This document shows positions 12,867 to 26,000 of a stretch of 64,000 bases of DNA, one piece after another (the stretch's first letter is position 1; each line of letters opens with the position of its first letter). This DNA comes from Baylisascaris procyonis. Taxonomy: Eukaryota > Nematoda > Chromadorea > Rhabditida > Ascarididae. The position numbers and the translations under genes were made by a program. The notes under the pieces are model-generated. The model did not search any database. It was not told where the DNA came from and worked only from the letters and a program-made list of their open reading frames with translations. The DNA lies in the NCBI GenBank assembly GCA_037389465.1, contig JAZARR010000088.1, forward strand, positions 4,278,001-4,342,000, read 5' to 3'.

Positions 12867-15800
12867 GTCAGCGCAAAGTCTCAGACTCATCAGGATTCGA
12901 AGTGGATTTACTGTTCACCAGTAATAACGATATAATCCTTATGCCTCACCGTTGGTTCTTTTTTTTTTGCACTTCCTCTTTCATATTAATCTCAAATAAT
13001 TTTTTGTCCAATGTTCTTTGAAAAAACACCGATTCGAATATTATTACTAACCGAAATCTCATGAATTTATAAGAGAAATAATAGGTTGCTGAGAGCGCAA
13101 TTCGCCACTTCAGGAAAGCTATTTCAGCTCAGCTGAGAGGCTACATTATTCATCTTCGAGGTATTAGGTAGTGGGACAGCAAGGTTTTTTTTTTTTACAA
13201 AAGACCCCCCTATTGCCATCAAACTTTGTCTGTGAGGTTTGCGGAGCAAAGAGCCACCGAAGGCAGTTGCCTTAAAAAAATGAAAATTCTGACCCGTTAA
13301 GGACCTCACAAAGTGGAAAAGACTGAGAACTTGTTCAAAACTTGCGATTATTCATAAAACTTAGCGTGCCATAACTTGCACTAATGAAGTACTTTGCACT
13401 TTGCATTGCATTTATTTTCTAGTACTTTTTTGCACAATATGAAATTATGCAGCATCACTCTGCAACAGTTTATGTAACATTCGAATTATGCACTTTGCAA
13501 AGAGCTCTCATGAGTTAGACTGCTTCTGATGAGAATGTGACGTCTTTTAAAGGCAAAAAAGTTTAAAGTAGAATGCGATTATAGAGCATTCCGGTTCGCC
13601 AACGTTCGTATTCAAAATTGTTTCAACATCCACTAACTATCACCCGTTACCCTCTCCATATTGGTTATTACTGCAATTCTCCTTTCCGTGCTGACGGGAT
13701 TTAATTTACGAAAGGAGTCGATATCAGCTGTAAATGAGGAATGTCGAGGAGCACTGAATGTTTGAAATCATCGCTCGTATTTCACAAGTGATGACATTGA
13801 ACGAACAACACTACAAATTTCTAATCTTATAAACATCACGGTTTGGGCCATGAATTCATCAACACCTCTGGCTACTAACATCTGCAGTTTCTTCAATTCA
13901 TGGTGCTGTATAGATGAGCATTTGAAAGCAACAATAATCTTAGATGCATGGTTATCAATGTTGGAATCTGAAACAATAACAACATGACAGTGAACATACG
14001 TTTTCTACGCTTTCTTCTGAGGACTAAAAGCGCTTGTATGATGCTGTACTTATCCTCCATCCAAAGTGCAAAAATTTGATGGCATAATTAATGTGTATCT
14101 TATATATGAGGCAATAAAAAAGTGCGTCACTCGAGTTAACGCTCACTCTGTAGTAAACAAACAAAAGTCGTTTTTAGTGAAAAGAACCCCCACAAAACGA
14201 GACGTTAAGTGAGTACGTTTTTGACCACTGACTGAGGTGAATAGCATGCCATTTTTTAAAAAATTTCAACAGTCATTTTGTTGTGAAAATTTCAGCTAAA
14301 AATTTTGAAAATTATGGATGAGATAGCATTTGGCGACATTTCCTATAATGTCAACCGCTTCCAGCTAATGCAACACCAACCGAATAACAACTTGACTTTG
14401 TGCCCACATTCTCGTATGTTTCATGTTTTTCCATACCGCGGCGGTGAAATAAATGAAAATATGGACACAAAGATAAATAGTAAATCAGACAACAGAAGCG
14501 AAAACAAAAGAAAAGCAACTGAACATCTGCAGAGTGTCCCGTCGAGCAGACATAAACCACCTTGAGGTTCAATACGCAACGGCAACAGTAATTTGAAGAT
14601 CAAGTCTACTCAACCGCGCTTTGAACGATGAAGGAGTTGGTGTATTAACGATGTCCATAGGAAACACCTTCAAAAGTCGGACAACACGGATGTGGAAACT
14701 GTGCAGAATACTGTTTGTGGGGGCAACATATTTTAATAAGACAGAAATGGTGCTCATTTCGATTACGGGGAGGGGCAAGCTGAAGCATTCATGAGGACGG
14801 AATGTTGGGAAGGCTCCGCACGACTTTACAACCAAGAATGGGATCTTTTGCTATAGAGCAGTTCATAAATTTTCTTATCGTTCAGTAGACTAGAAAACAT
14901 TACATACGTTCTCGGATCGTTACGATGTGTTTGAGCTAACGTATGTCCTTAAAATGCAAACATCACAGCATTTATTACATACCTCTCATCAAGTATTGCA
15001 TGATCAACTTGTGTAAAAATTATCGAGAAAGTTGATCTTCAATGAAATCTGCTGCTGTTCTTAAAGATACCTCGATAGACTCAATTTTCATGACAATTAC
15101 TTTGAACAAAAATCTAACAAGGTACGATATGTTTTCTTGTTTTCGCTAGAGGTTAAAATCGACTCACATTTCAAGCCGAAGAGGCCAATCTATCCACTTT
15201 TTGAGGTATTCACTAAAGAGTTACTTGACTTAAAATCACATTGAGCGCCACAAATTGATGCCTATCGAAATCCGATACCGACGACATTCGAAATCTTGCT
15301 GCTTATATGTAATTGAATTTTGAATATCTTTAAATTAGTTTCATGCGCCTACTTTTTACATTGTGTTCATCGCTGAGAATGTAAAAATTGCGCCAGAAAT
15401 GCTACAGTTTTTTTCAGGATCTGTTCGTTCTAATATTAATAGACGTAAAGATTTAAATAGAACATGAAAATAATCATGCTGAAGTCATATTTTCTAACGC
15501 CTAATATAATATGAAGTAAATCTATGCTGCCTAGGGACAAGAAGTGCATACGTGACAACATTCATATAAACATCGTTCAACTGAGAAATGAAATATTGCA
15601 TATGTTACTTTTGTTGGTGACAGAAAAAACACTTTTTGCGCTGTATACGTTGATGCATTTTCGTGTACTTTGGTCTAAATTTCGGTTTGCGTTGCTCACT
15701 ATTAAATGTCGATGCCGTAAGTGTTTAAAGCAAGAGTAGAAATCGTGCGACTCATCAATTAAATACTGCATCTAGTGCAACTTGAACTTCTGAAATTCTT

Positions 15801-16479
15801 TCGTATGAAGAATTGCCAATTTATTTCAAGCCTGTTGATTTCCTCGAAGCTCCTATGAGAAATGTCACCTGCAGAAGATATCTGTGCATGTACACATGCA
15901 TATCGACAGATTTTGAATTATTTAGTGCATGAGTGCGGCGCAAAAAGTTTTGTTAATGTTGTTGAATTTAATGAAGAGCAAATAGAACTGTTTAGAGAAC
16001 ACACCACTATTGATGGGATTTATGCAGATACAAGATTAGTTTTCCTTTCACTTCTGGAACAGTTTTGAATTGTAGGATGTAAAAGAAGAAGGTTGCATAT
16101 TGCATCATATGAACGGGCCTTCAGAAATCGTTTTCAAATATAGACTTGCAGGAGCCTTGATATGACAACGTATGAAATCAAGAATAATTTCATTGGCTTT
16201 TTTTCTGCTATTGCTACGAATCTGTAGCGCCCAGATGCGTGAGGCCGTAAATCACATGTATGCATAGGCAGTGCATGTTCTATCTTTAACTGAGCTACTG
16301 ACCAACTTGTTCCGATCGTGGTCATTACTTCTTATATGAGATCAAGACCTTCGCTATAATGTGATCTAATAAAGTCGAAAACTGACGACAGAGGCGCGAA
16401 ATTCGAGTTTTACCACCATCGTGATTCTGTTCTCTTTTAGAGCAAATGTATTCATATACCGTTTTCAATGTTCCTTCAG
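12867..16479. other. Intron-like/intergenic stretch
   Basis: No firm exon. Between 14,300 and 14,840 overlapping open frames occur on both strands (plus 14305-14565, minus 14569-14835). A 68-codon plus-strand frame at 15862-16068 has a protein-like composition (acidic, EEQIELFREH segment) but no good splice sites or known domain. All are recorded only as possible relics. Confidence 0.35.
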
Positions 16480-16715
16480 GCGACAGCTCACCGAATATAG
16501 TTCTCTCGCGTGGAATGGACGAGCTCCAAGTGAGTTCATCGAAGAATCGGCGACAGTCATTGAATGCTGGTGCGTTCGACGTATCAGCACGGGGCAGCAA
16601 TAGCAGTAATGACATTCGTAAGCGTCGACGTGAGTCGAATAAAGAAACGCTCATGGTGAGACGCGATTCGGGAATACAAGAATTCGATGCACGTGCGAGT
16701 GCACCCGTTTATGCG
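16480..16715 (+). CDS. Candidate exon, Ser/Arg-rich disordered segment
   Basis: Seen: strong acceptor (TTCCTTCAG) at the left and a donor (GCG|GTATCT) at the right, with an uninterrupted frame of 79 codons entering in phase 1 and leaving in phase 0. The peptide is polar and probably disordered, with several basic-Ser sites (NRRQSLNAG, KRRRESNKE, MVRRDSGIQ). The phases match the candidate exon at 12806 (and the tiny exon at 8849) upstream. Inference: part of a regulatory N-terminus rich in PKA-like sites. A 109-codon minus-strand frame over the same bases is taken as its shadow. The protein family is not recognised. Confidence 0.5.
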
Positions 16716-19700
16716 GTATCTTTTTGCTATTCTTAGTTCATCTACTCCAAATAGTGTAGTTTTATGCACTCATCAACACCATTACGATATTGTTCAATAA
16801 ATGTAGATGATGTTTGCGTGCGCTATGCTATTGTCACTAATACGGTATAGTGAACAAATTCAAGGACTCTAGGTCTCTCAATTCTTCTCGTGAATGTTAT
16901 CAAGATGTGCAGTGATACAATGCTTAATTGCATTAGAAGGCTGGCTTTTTCACTTGTTTATAATGATAGGAAAATTACGCTGAGCAAGAACTTAGAAAGA
17001 GAGTAAATAGTTTTTGTTCTCGTTAAGTGGACGTTATGATGACAATAGAATTGTTGCAGTGATGCTTACTAACACATTGAGCATTATTTCCACTCACTAT
17101 AAGTGTGACAGTTTATCGCAGATTTCATTCTTGCAGCTTCTTTAGATAGCGTTTTATTATATTCTTGTTCCTGCATCCACACGTGTGCACTCATAAGGTT
17201 AACGTGAATATGGAACCTTTAGTGAGCCTCTTTCGGTTCAAATATTATTTTTTTTCCTGTTAAATGTGTTTCGTAGAGATATCACCACCCGAAAAATCTA
17301 TAGTGCTTGATAAGAATCCAAAGATGACCCTTTAAAAAAACGTCACTTCTCATCGAGATGTTCTAAACACGGTAGCCACCTTTCTTCGTAAAAAAAATAC
17401 CAGCGTGAATAACAATATAAGGCCACCGATTTGCGTTGAATTATATCGCTCAGTACAGCATCACATTATGACGCTTCAAGCCGCAATCTATGAGTAGATT
17501 CACTAGTTAAGCCTTTTTAAATCATGAGGACCGTGACATACTAATGCGCTCTAATGTTATGTTATGCCATTAGGCATTATAAAAAGAAGGCCATCTTTGA
17601 GATTGTGCTGGAAGTTTTGATTGTATGCCTACTCTTACAAAGGTAGCATTTTTCTTAAAGCAACTCCCATAAGTGTTGTGATATTATTACTGCTTCGTTC
17701 TTATCCAAACAAAATTATTATCGGCCGTCGAGGTTGGAAAATGAGAGTATCCAATTAAAGAAGTGCCATTGTTGCTATCTTTTTCAACGTCGAATTGTCA
17801 TAGTTGAAGTGGAAGTAGGAATCCATCAGCAAGAGATAGAATATCATTACATTGAAGAAGAATAAAAGGCAGCGGTGTTTCTTGTATTTCTTTCAATATA
17901 TTTGTTATTATTGCACTCTTCTAGTATTTGTCGAAAAGTAGTATGTGAAGCAATCGATTTTGATCGTTTCACACGCCGCTCCATTGACCCATCATGAAAG
18001 GGATAAGCCCCTCTTTCTTGTCCTTTGCAGTTCATTTCTTCTTTCTTTAACGATCCCAAAATGAGAATCGCCTCCTCTTATTCTCTTCCTTCCTCACAAA
18101 TAGATTATCTATTTAGCCCTCATTTAACTCTAGAATTCTCACTAATTTAGCCTCGATTGAGGATATCCAATCAAAGACATTTGGTAACTGCAATTCACTT
18201 TTATTGTTTGATTTTTTTTATTTCCAAAGGAAGCATAGTTCCAAAATCAAAGCACTCATATTCTTATATAGCAAAGTTCGGAGTGCAAAATTATAGTCCG
18301 TGTAATGCGATCCTTGCAAGCTAAATTCTTCTAGTACATAATTTGTCTCAGCGTGATTTGCTGATATGAGCGGGGTGAGCATTCCCGTTGTGTGGTGCAA
18401 CTCTTAGTGTATTTGCTATTTTGGCTATTGATGCGCCAATGAACACTACAGCGGTTGGCGACATTAAAAGAGCATTCATGCTATCAAGTGAAAGCAGAAA
18501 CTTTTACCAACGCTTTTTCGACGTGCATTGCGATTACTGTTGATATACATCGTACAAGTCTAGTTTAGCTGTGTTGGTTGTTAAATTGTTACGATCTTCT
18601 TTAATGCATATCAATCTTTAAACAACACTGAGATTTTGTAGGAGTTCTTTGAACAACGATTACTTTCTTGCGTGTCTTTGTGTGCCGGTCTTAAATATTT
18701 CGAAAGGAAACCCCGCTTCAATACAAGGACAAAATTCGGCGCGATTGAACTGCTAAAATCTGACGTCTTGCATGTCTCTGCAACTGTTTTTGCGAGATTG
18801 CCACGCTTGGTGCGCCTTGAGCAGTGGTCGAATGCTAGTCTTCAAGCATCTTTTTTCCAGACAAACACATTTCAAGCATTTCGGCTGAGGCTTGACCGAA
18901 CAATCCAATTACGTTGGAATGCACAAATCTCGACCGAATGGTGTTTGAAAAGGCGAATCAAAAAAATTTGAGCTCAATGCACAATGTGCTCAGTACAGGT
19001 GCATCACTCAAGTGTTGCGAAAGTTACCTCTATTTTTAACTCATTTAACGACCTAACATCCTCACCGACCTTTACGTGCTGCTAAATGGAGGATAGAGGA
19101 AATAGGAACTATTAATACCCGTTCTGCCACACTCCTATTGCTGCGTATATTCTTCTTGGCAGTGGTTGAGGTAGGCATTCATTTCGTTAGCTGATGCTGC
19201 CTTCATATAATATCCGCTGTTCATTAAGCAATTAAACGTCATAGGAATTATTGCAGACTTCCATCTGATGCTCATCCTCCTCTCCTGTGCTGTTTTTCTC
19301 TTGTCTTCACTCTCTTTGATTCGTTTCATCGAACAGAAGTTTTCATTAAAGCGAAAGTTAAATGACAGAAAAATAGCGATTCGAGAAACGAGCCTTTCAT
19401 TTGCTGCTGCATATTTTCTTTGTTATGCTGTGGGTTGAGTGGTTACAATAATAGCTCAAAAACTTGATTGGTGTGAGTGACAACTTTCTTTCATTCTTCG
19501 TTCTCATCACTTATGAACATAAGTTTGCTTTGAAAAGAAGCATGTATCATCAGCCGTTGGAATTTTTACACAGCTTCCATCTCAAACTTCTTTACTAACC
19601 TAAATCTTCCTCTATACGATATTTTCTTCGCGATCTCCGACTATAATCCTTAAAACCATCCAAAAATAACTTTGCTAAGCAAAGTTATTCGCCTTCGTTT

Positions 19701-21285
19701 TGTCTACCGTTTTTTGTAGTTCTGGGGCCGGCATATTGAAAGAACGACGAACGAGAAGTTATTCGTCAATGTATTCCACACCATCAATGTTTCGTATGTG
19801 AATTATAAAACTTATGAAAGCATTTGATTGCGTTATAAAGGCAAGAGAGATCCGCTGAAGTCAAGTTCAACCATTCATTCTACTTTTGAAGTTCCACTTG
19901 TAGCGCTAATCCATCTCTAATAACACAAATTTTCAGGAAATCATCCTTGAGAGTGACAAATTTGCACATCCCCTTTAAAAAAGACACCTCCAACGGGGAA
20001 TATAAGCGATAGCCGTTGAAAAAAATGCGTTATTACATTACCATAAATTATTGCTTACTTCGGACAATTTTAGAGAGAATGCACAATCAATTTAAACCTC
20101 TCAGAGGTTTTTCCAGATTTTTTTTCTGCGGAATTTTACTCTCTAACTTTCCTTATCGCCATCAACACGATTTCACTGTATTGCATCTTTCAGGAATAAT
20201 TTCGGTTTCAGCGTCCTAGAACAATGCGTTTGTGATTGTTCTGGATAGTCAGAAAAATTAAATACACCTAAGTAAGATGTGGGTAAATGTTACGAAGAAC
20301 GGTATTGGCAAAGAAAAAAAAGTCGGATATTATCATCGATTGCAAGAGTGAAACGAGAGTGAAAACATTGCAGCATCATGTAATGCAAATTGACAAGCGT
20401 CTTAGTTAACTGGTGCGAAACATTTTCTATAGTTTTTTTTTTTGTGTTGGACGTTAATCGTGTACCACCACTCGATCTTTTTCTACAAGTGGTAGGCACG
20501 TAACCTAAACGTCTCAGTGATGATGTCGCCGTCAAAAAGTTTTCAATCGTCTTTTGTTGAACGAGTGCTGCTAGTGAGGTAACACCTGCCGTTGTTGCTT
20601 TTGCTCGTCTTGAAGAAGAACAAACCGGCTGTTGGCTCGATCAACCATTTCTTGTTGTCGTCGTCGAATACCTTCTAAATATCAGCAACTGTATTCACCG
20701 AGAGTCGTGAACTGTTGAACATTCTTGAAAGTGTATTTTCATCGGCAATCTACTATTGCTCCCTCCATATTAATTTAGTGTCGCAATTTTGTCTCTCTTG
20801 CACTCGTTCATTTGCTCACTTCGCCTGTCGAAAGATAAATCCTTAGAAACTGATCGCACTGTGGCAGTGCCACTGCTTAGTTGGTGTCGTGCCAGTTTCC
20901 TTCCAATAAGCGCACTATGAAACCATCATATATCTGTTCTTATGAGTTTTGAGCAATTTGCCATATTCAACCCTCACCATCCCCAATGTCAACTAAGTTC
21001 ACTTGCACAATATGAGTTATCGTTTTTTGGTGATCATCCATTCGGTCGTATCGCCCATCCTCAACGAAATAAAATCGCCGAAAAGTCGTCTTCTGTCGTC
21101 GCGTTGGTCTACCGGAACTATTTAGCATCGACCTAATAGATATTTTTTGTTGCTTTTTTTATTTTTTGCTCTTATAAACGAGCGTTATCCGGGTCGGTAT
21201 TCGACGATTAATTTCAGTGGTGCAGCTGACAGTAGTCGAGGTCATTCTGAAAGTGGAGAGCCTCTAATCTTCATTAGTTACTTCA
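16716..21285. other. Intron-like/intergenic stretch with C/T-rich leader at its end
   Basis: No firm exon. The last 700 bases (about 20,560-21,285) are less AT-rich and could be the promoter and 5' leader of the exon at 21286. TCTTCATTAG just before that ATG could serve as a trans-splice or cis acceptor. Scattered frames such as plus 18672-18971 are not convincing. Confidence 0.35.
19665..19689. repeat. Perfect 11-bp inverted repeat
   Basis: AATAACTTTGC, a 3-base spacer TAA, then its exact reverse complement GCAAAGTTATT. Nothing nearby suggests a gene it would control. Confidence 0.85.
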
Positions 21286-21804
21286 ATGTTCTGTACGGAT
21301 GCTGATGCCAATTCTGTGCTGGAAAAGACCAACATCGTGCCTAGCTGGGCTCGACAGCCGTACTCGTCGGGTTTTCTGGGGAAAAAGTTTTTTCCCGTAT
21401 TCAGAAGCAATTTCAATGCTCATTTCGACCTTATACGTGGGATTTCATTTCCACATATTCGTCGTTCGCATAGTACACCGCCACCTTCACAAAGTAATTC
21501 TGAGACAGCATCGTCCACACCATCTCCACGACCAGCGTCTACGTCCAGAGCACGAAGAACATGTCCTCAGGCGCAACTGAACTGTGCTAAGAATTATCGC
21601 ATCAATACATGGAATGTTTGCTCAGAGCAGACTGCCTTCGCTGCATCGTCCAGGCCTGATCCATATCGGTATTTTAGGCGTTTTCATCACGCACCCGAGT
21701 ATTCTCGACACCTTATCAAACTTTCTCACTTTGCATTTGTTGAGGAACGATGGAAGAGCTATACGGATGCATTCAACGCTGCTTACCCGCTTTACAAAAT
21801 GACG
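21286..21804 (+). CDS. Candidate alternative first coding exon, 173 codons
   Basis: Seen: ATG with 173 open codons, the second longest plus-strand frame in the window, ending at a usable donor (ACG|GTAATT) in phase 0; a stop follows 11 codons later. A possible acceptor (CTTCATTAG) ends 8 bases before the ATG and would suit spliced-leader addition. The protein starts with a mixed globular-looking segment, then has a Ser/Pro/Thr-rich linker (about residues 64-90, containing IRRSHSTPPPSQ), and ends with an aromatic-rich part (RYFRRFHHAPEYSRH). Composition is clearly coding-like for such AT-rich DNA. Inference: an isoform-specific N-terminus. It shares the RRxS feature and phase-0 end with the exons at 4157, 16480 and 25752. 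Identity unknown. Confidence 0.5.
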
Positions 21805-24800
21805 GTAATTTGCAATTCGCATTTATTTCGAAGATGAAAGGAATTGTTCATGTTGGAGCATTTAGACTGAATCACAAGAGAAATTCGATTAATGAAGTGA
21901 ATTTTAGTTGCAATTAATTGTTGTCACATACCCGCTTTGCTTCACTTTCAAATGGGGAAATTAATAGGCGATTGCACATATTGTAGCCAAACAATGCTGC
22001 GAATCTAGTTAAGCCTGTTGGACCGATAGTTTATATATTAAAGATCCTGATACGGCAAACATAGTTAGAATAGTCAGTGCCATCTTGCTTATTGATTGTC
22101 GACTGCAACTTTTTGCGCTCATATTCTTTCGTTTTACGATATAATAGGGATTAATTCATTCACGTAACGCTTCTCAACAACTATACCAACGGCTAATATT
22201 TGCTCAATCCCATTATTTCAATTTTGAAACTATGGCTAGCTAATATGAAGCTATGCCTAAACAATGCTCCAACACATTCAACGTTTCTCACAATTCTATT
22301 GCTGCTATATTTTTTATAGCTTCGTGTAATCTAATACTAGTACGGAGAAGAAGTGAAGAATTTTCACTAATCGAAGTTGATATCATTTACTTTGCAATTC
22401 TTCATTATGCTGGGATAATTTTTAATATTATTTACTAACTTTTTCATCTTTAATTTGTGATCTTCAGATCGCTTCGTTAACTTTGCTGCTTTTTTTTTAT
22501 ATAGTGAATGCATGCACTATGCTCGTTCAGAAATTCGATTTCTACGATCATTTTTTGTCGTTTCTAATTGTTGATAGACGAGTGCCTCATTGATTGAGAC
22601 TTTTAGAAGCTGCGATTGATTTTCTAAAGTTTTTTTTTTGAGTGCTTCTTTCCGCTTCCACATGTTCTGTTGAATTTACTGAAAAGCATGTAGTTGTTGC
22701 GTTTCTCATATTCTTTACACGGATTTCTTGTTGTACTACATGAAGCAACATTGAATATGAGAGCCATCTGAAATTGAAATGACGCAGTTGGCTACGTTTG
22801 GTAGTCTGAAGACTCCTCATGCGAACCTCTCCCTGCATTCTTAATCTACCATAATCTTGATTACTCTTTCCTACGTCCTTATCATTGCTAAATTCGAACC
22901 ATACTGACCATTAGGAATGAAACCTCATTTCATCACCTTTCGGTCTCCGCATGGCGAATATAGATCTATATTCCCTTTTCGCATCGGGGTTCTCCTTCCT
23001 ATAAGCGCAGCGTTTTCCCTACTTCCAATTTACCGCTGCTGTTTTCCCCTATTCCTCTGTAGTCACGTAGACTGTGAAATATCGGCACTCATAGAAAGAG
23101 GGGTGCTGAACTTCGGGATGTTAGCATCTTTGTGCAGCAACAGCATTTGGTGTGATTTAAAAGTGAAATGATCAATGATGTCCTTAATTTGCGGGGTTTA
23201 ATGTCTTTATAGCTCGTTGTTGAAAATGTTATCATGCAAGTATGCATAGCGAATGCATCTTTTTCCGATATTTATATGAATTTATGTCTATGTGAATATT
23301 TATTGCGCATGTAATAATTCACGAAAACTGTAGCGATGAGATTTAATTTAGCGCTTAACATAAATTAATCCTTTGGATTTCACCATGATCAATGTGGTTT
23401 TGAATGAGCTCTGAACGCTGAACAACGTTTTGAAATCATGAACTTAAATGACTTTTTTATTTAAGCAAGCGGACACTTCGATATGTGAACAAAAAGAAGA
23501 AAAGTTACTATGCTGATTGTATTAGCTAGCTTATTGCCTTCAGTCTAAAAACATTTAAGGTGATTCATCTGTGACGATAATATGTGAATCTATTCTTCAG
23601 AAGGCTTTCGCTCTATGTGATCCCTTCTTATTCGAAACGAAAAAAAGAGGAATGGGATGACTTAGTCGCTCGCTTAACAAGCGTGGAAGAGGGGAAAAGG
23701 ATCCTCTTCACTATGTTTGCCGTAATCCCGTAAGCCTTCACATCCCTCTCTTCTTTCCGTCTACATTGAACATGATGCAGCCTTTCTCCCTTTACATAAG
23801 ATTTGATGGATTGCAACTTTTCTAGAGCTTGCGGTTACTTATCTAGATTTGCTGTAGAAGATTTTTTCCTTCAATAATTTTCAATAAGAACTTGAACTTT
23901 ATAGTCAAGATGCTGTCAAAAAGTTTGAAACTTTGCGTTCTGTGGTCGTTTCTTACTGTTTGATCCTGCGCAATTTTCCATGTATTTCTGGCCACCCAGA
24001 GTGCAAACTCTTACAACGCACAAGCTCCATCTATCAGTTCTGAATTTTTTTTTTTTTTGCCTTCATTTGCCTATATTTGAATGCTGAGTTTAACTACTTT
24101 AGACAAATTGCAGCTGCTGATTCGCAATTTTTAGCGATTCCAAAATTTCTGTTTCAGTAGAAAAGTCTGGATTTAATTCTTAAACTAACCTCTTGTTTAA
24201 GCTTTAATATTGCTTAAATTTTCCCATCTAATAGCTCATATAAATGCCTAAGATAGTGTAATAAAGAGGTGGCTAGAAATTTTTTTGTATTTAAATGATT
24301 TAGAGAATCTTATGTAACTTTTTATGCTGATTTATTTTTATGACTTGGTTTATTTATTTCAAACGTTTGACCTGATATTTGCTTAATAGCTTCTTCCTAG
24401 TACATTTTATTTTGCCATTCATTACAATTAAATTGACGCGTTAAAGCATAACGCTAGAAATTCTTAGGTAATTATCGTTCCACATTTGTTGATCGATATC
24501 TTCTTCAGGTGGCGAGTCTATTCAATTCAAACTAACAATGCTGCATGATTTGTATAGATGGAAAGCACATAGCACACCGAAGAAAGTATTCGATGAGAAT
24601 TGCTGATAAATTTAGATTATTCAAAAGAGGAAGAATATCTGTAACATGTTTAAAGAGAAACACGATGTGATAGGAACTGAGCGGATGGCCATGTTCACGT
24701 CGAGGCTTGCAACCTCTTTTTTTTTTATCCGAAATGGTAGAACTAGTCACTAGTTAAAGAAATCTGGCATCCAAGCGGGCTGTGTTTTATTGCTGGCAGT

Positions 24801-25751
24801 AGAAACAACGCTGAAGTCGATGTTTTGATGTGATTGGGAGGTTTTCGGCTGCCAACTGTCGTTCAGCGTCAGTCATTTTCGCTTTCTCTGTTTTTTAGAA
24901 AACAATACTGCTGGGGGAGAGCACTATGCGAAAGTAGAGACACCTGATGCTCACCTTCAAGGAGAACACTTCGATAACTTCCGTGAAAAATAAGTCCTAG
25001 GATGTTGCGTGCCTTTAGATTAGAGTGCAAGCAGCGCTCACATCGCGGAAATTACTCACACCGATTTGTTGATCCATCCAATTGAACCGAGGACGGATTG
25101 AGTGTTTCGAATCGCTCTATCTATTAGCCTCAGTTCCGACTGATTTCCTCAACTGTCTTTTTCTTCCACGCTATTGTTTTCTGTTTCCTTTTTCCCCACT
25201 ACCGCCGATCTGGGATTTTTTCTTTACTCAGCTACTCATTTACGACGATTTTTGGATCCGGAGTTATTTCTTGGATGAACATCCGCTTGTTATTTATCGC
25301 TTCCTCTTGCCTCGGCACCGAAAGCTGAACTCTTTGCCGCGAGACGTGACACATCGTCACCCAACACTCCAACTTCTAGCACTATTGGATGTTTCCGCTT
25401 TCTGCCATTTTTGTACTTCAGTTAAACTTCTCCGAATTACATCTGTTTGTGCACTGAATATACATAAAACTTTTACAGCGACTTTGCAAGCTTGTTCCAT
25501 TCATAGTGCTGTTCGTTCAATGTCTATTCAGTGTCAACAAAGATCAACAAGGTTCTATGAAACGTTTTCACCTTTTAGCGGATTCCATCGATAGTAACCG
25601 AGTGAAATATTCAAATCAGCGTTTTCGAAACGAAACTCTTCGATTTAGGCTGAAACTTCTGTTTTGCGGTCAACAAACGCTATTGGAAGTGTTGCGGGAT
25701 CGTCAGTTGTGGAGCGCTCTTTAATGCGTCATTGCCTTAAATTACTATCGG
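21805..25751. other. Intron-like/intergenic stretch with less AT-rich leader at its end
   Basis: Nothing recognised from 21,805 to about 24,880. From about 24,890 to 25,750 the sequence is richer in C and T and open in several frames (a 170-codon plus frame at 25082-25594). I take this as the promoter and 5' untranslated leader of the exon at 25752 rather than as a protein. Confidence 0.35.
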
Positions 25752-26000
25752 ATGCCGTCTACGCCGATCCTACCACTCCGACGTCGTGCTTCAACACCCG
25801 TCATATCTCTTGCTCATGAAAGCAATGAAATAACCTCATCAACACAATATCTTGGTTCGGCCACTTTACTGGCAAAAACCTTTCGCAGTGAGCTCGAGAA
25901 GCGAAAATTAAAGATATCGAGGTCGTCCATCTCCTTCGGAGGCTACGACGATGAGCAAGAATCGAGACGTGACGCGTTTTTTCCAACAAATTTCACTGAT
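25752..26000 (+). CDS. Candidate alternative first coding exon, 83 codons
   Basis: ATG with 83 codons up to a donor-like site (GAT|GTGCGT) in phase 0. The peptide opens with MPSTPILPLRRRASTPVI, a strong RRxS-type site, continues with a Ser/Thr-rich part and a short charged, helix-prone segment (RSELEKRKLKIS), and ends acidic (GGYDDEQESR). It lies 2.2 kb before the first conserved MPPED exon, which begins in phase 0, so direct joining is frame-compatible. Whether it truly belongs to that gene cannot be decided here. A 115-codon minus-strand frame overlapping it is treated as a shadow. Confidence 0.45.

Noticed and set aside
16325..16654. 109-codon minus-strand frame
   Set aside because: Opposes the exon at 16480, which has proper acceptor and donor sites on the plus strand.
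25082..25594. 170-codon plus-strand open frame
   Set aside because: Composition follows a C/T-rich leader, several frames are open together, there is no known domain, and it ends before the better supported ATG at 25752.
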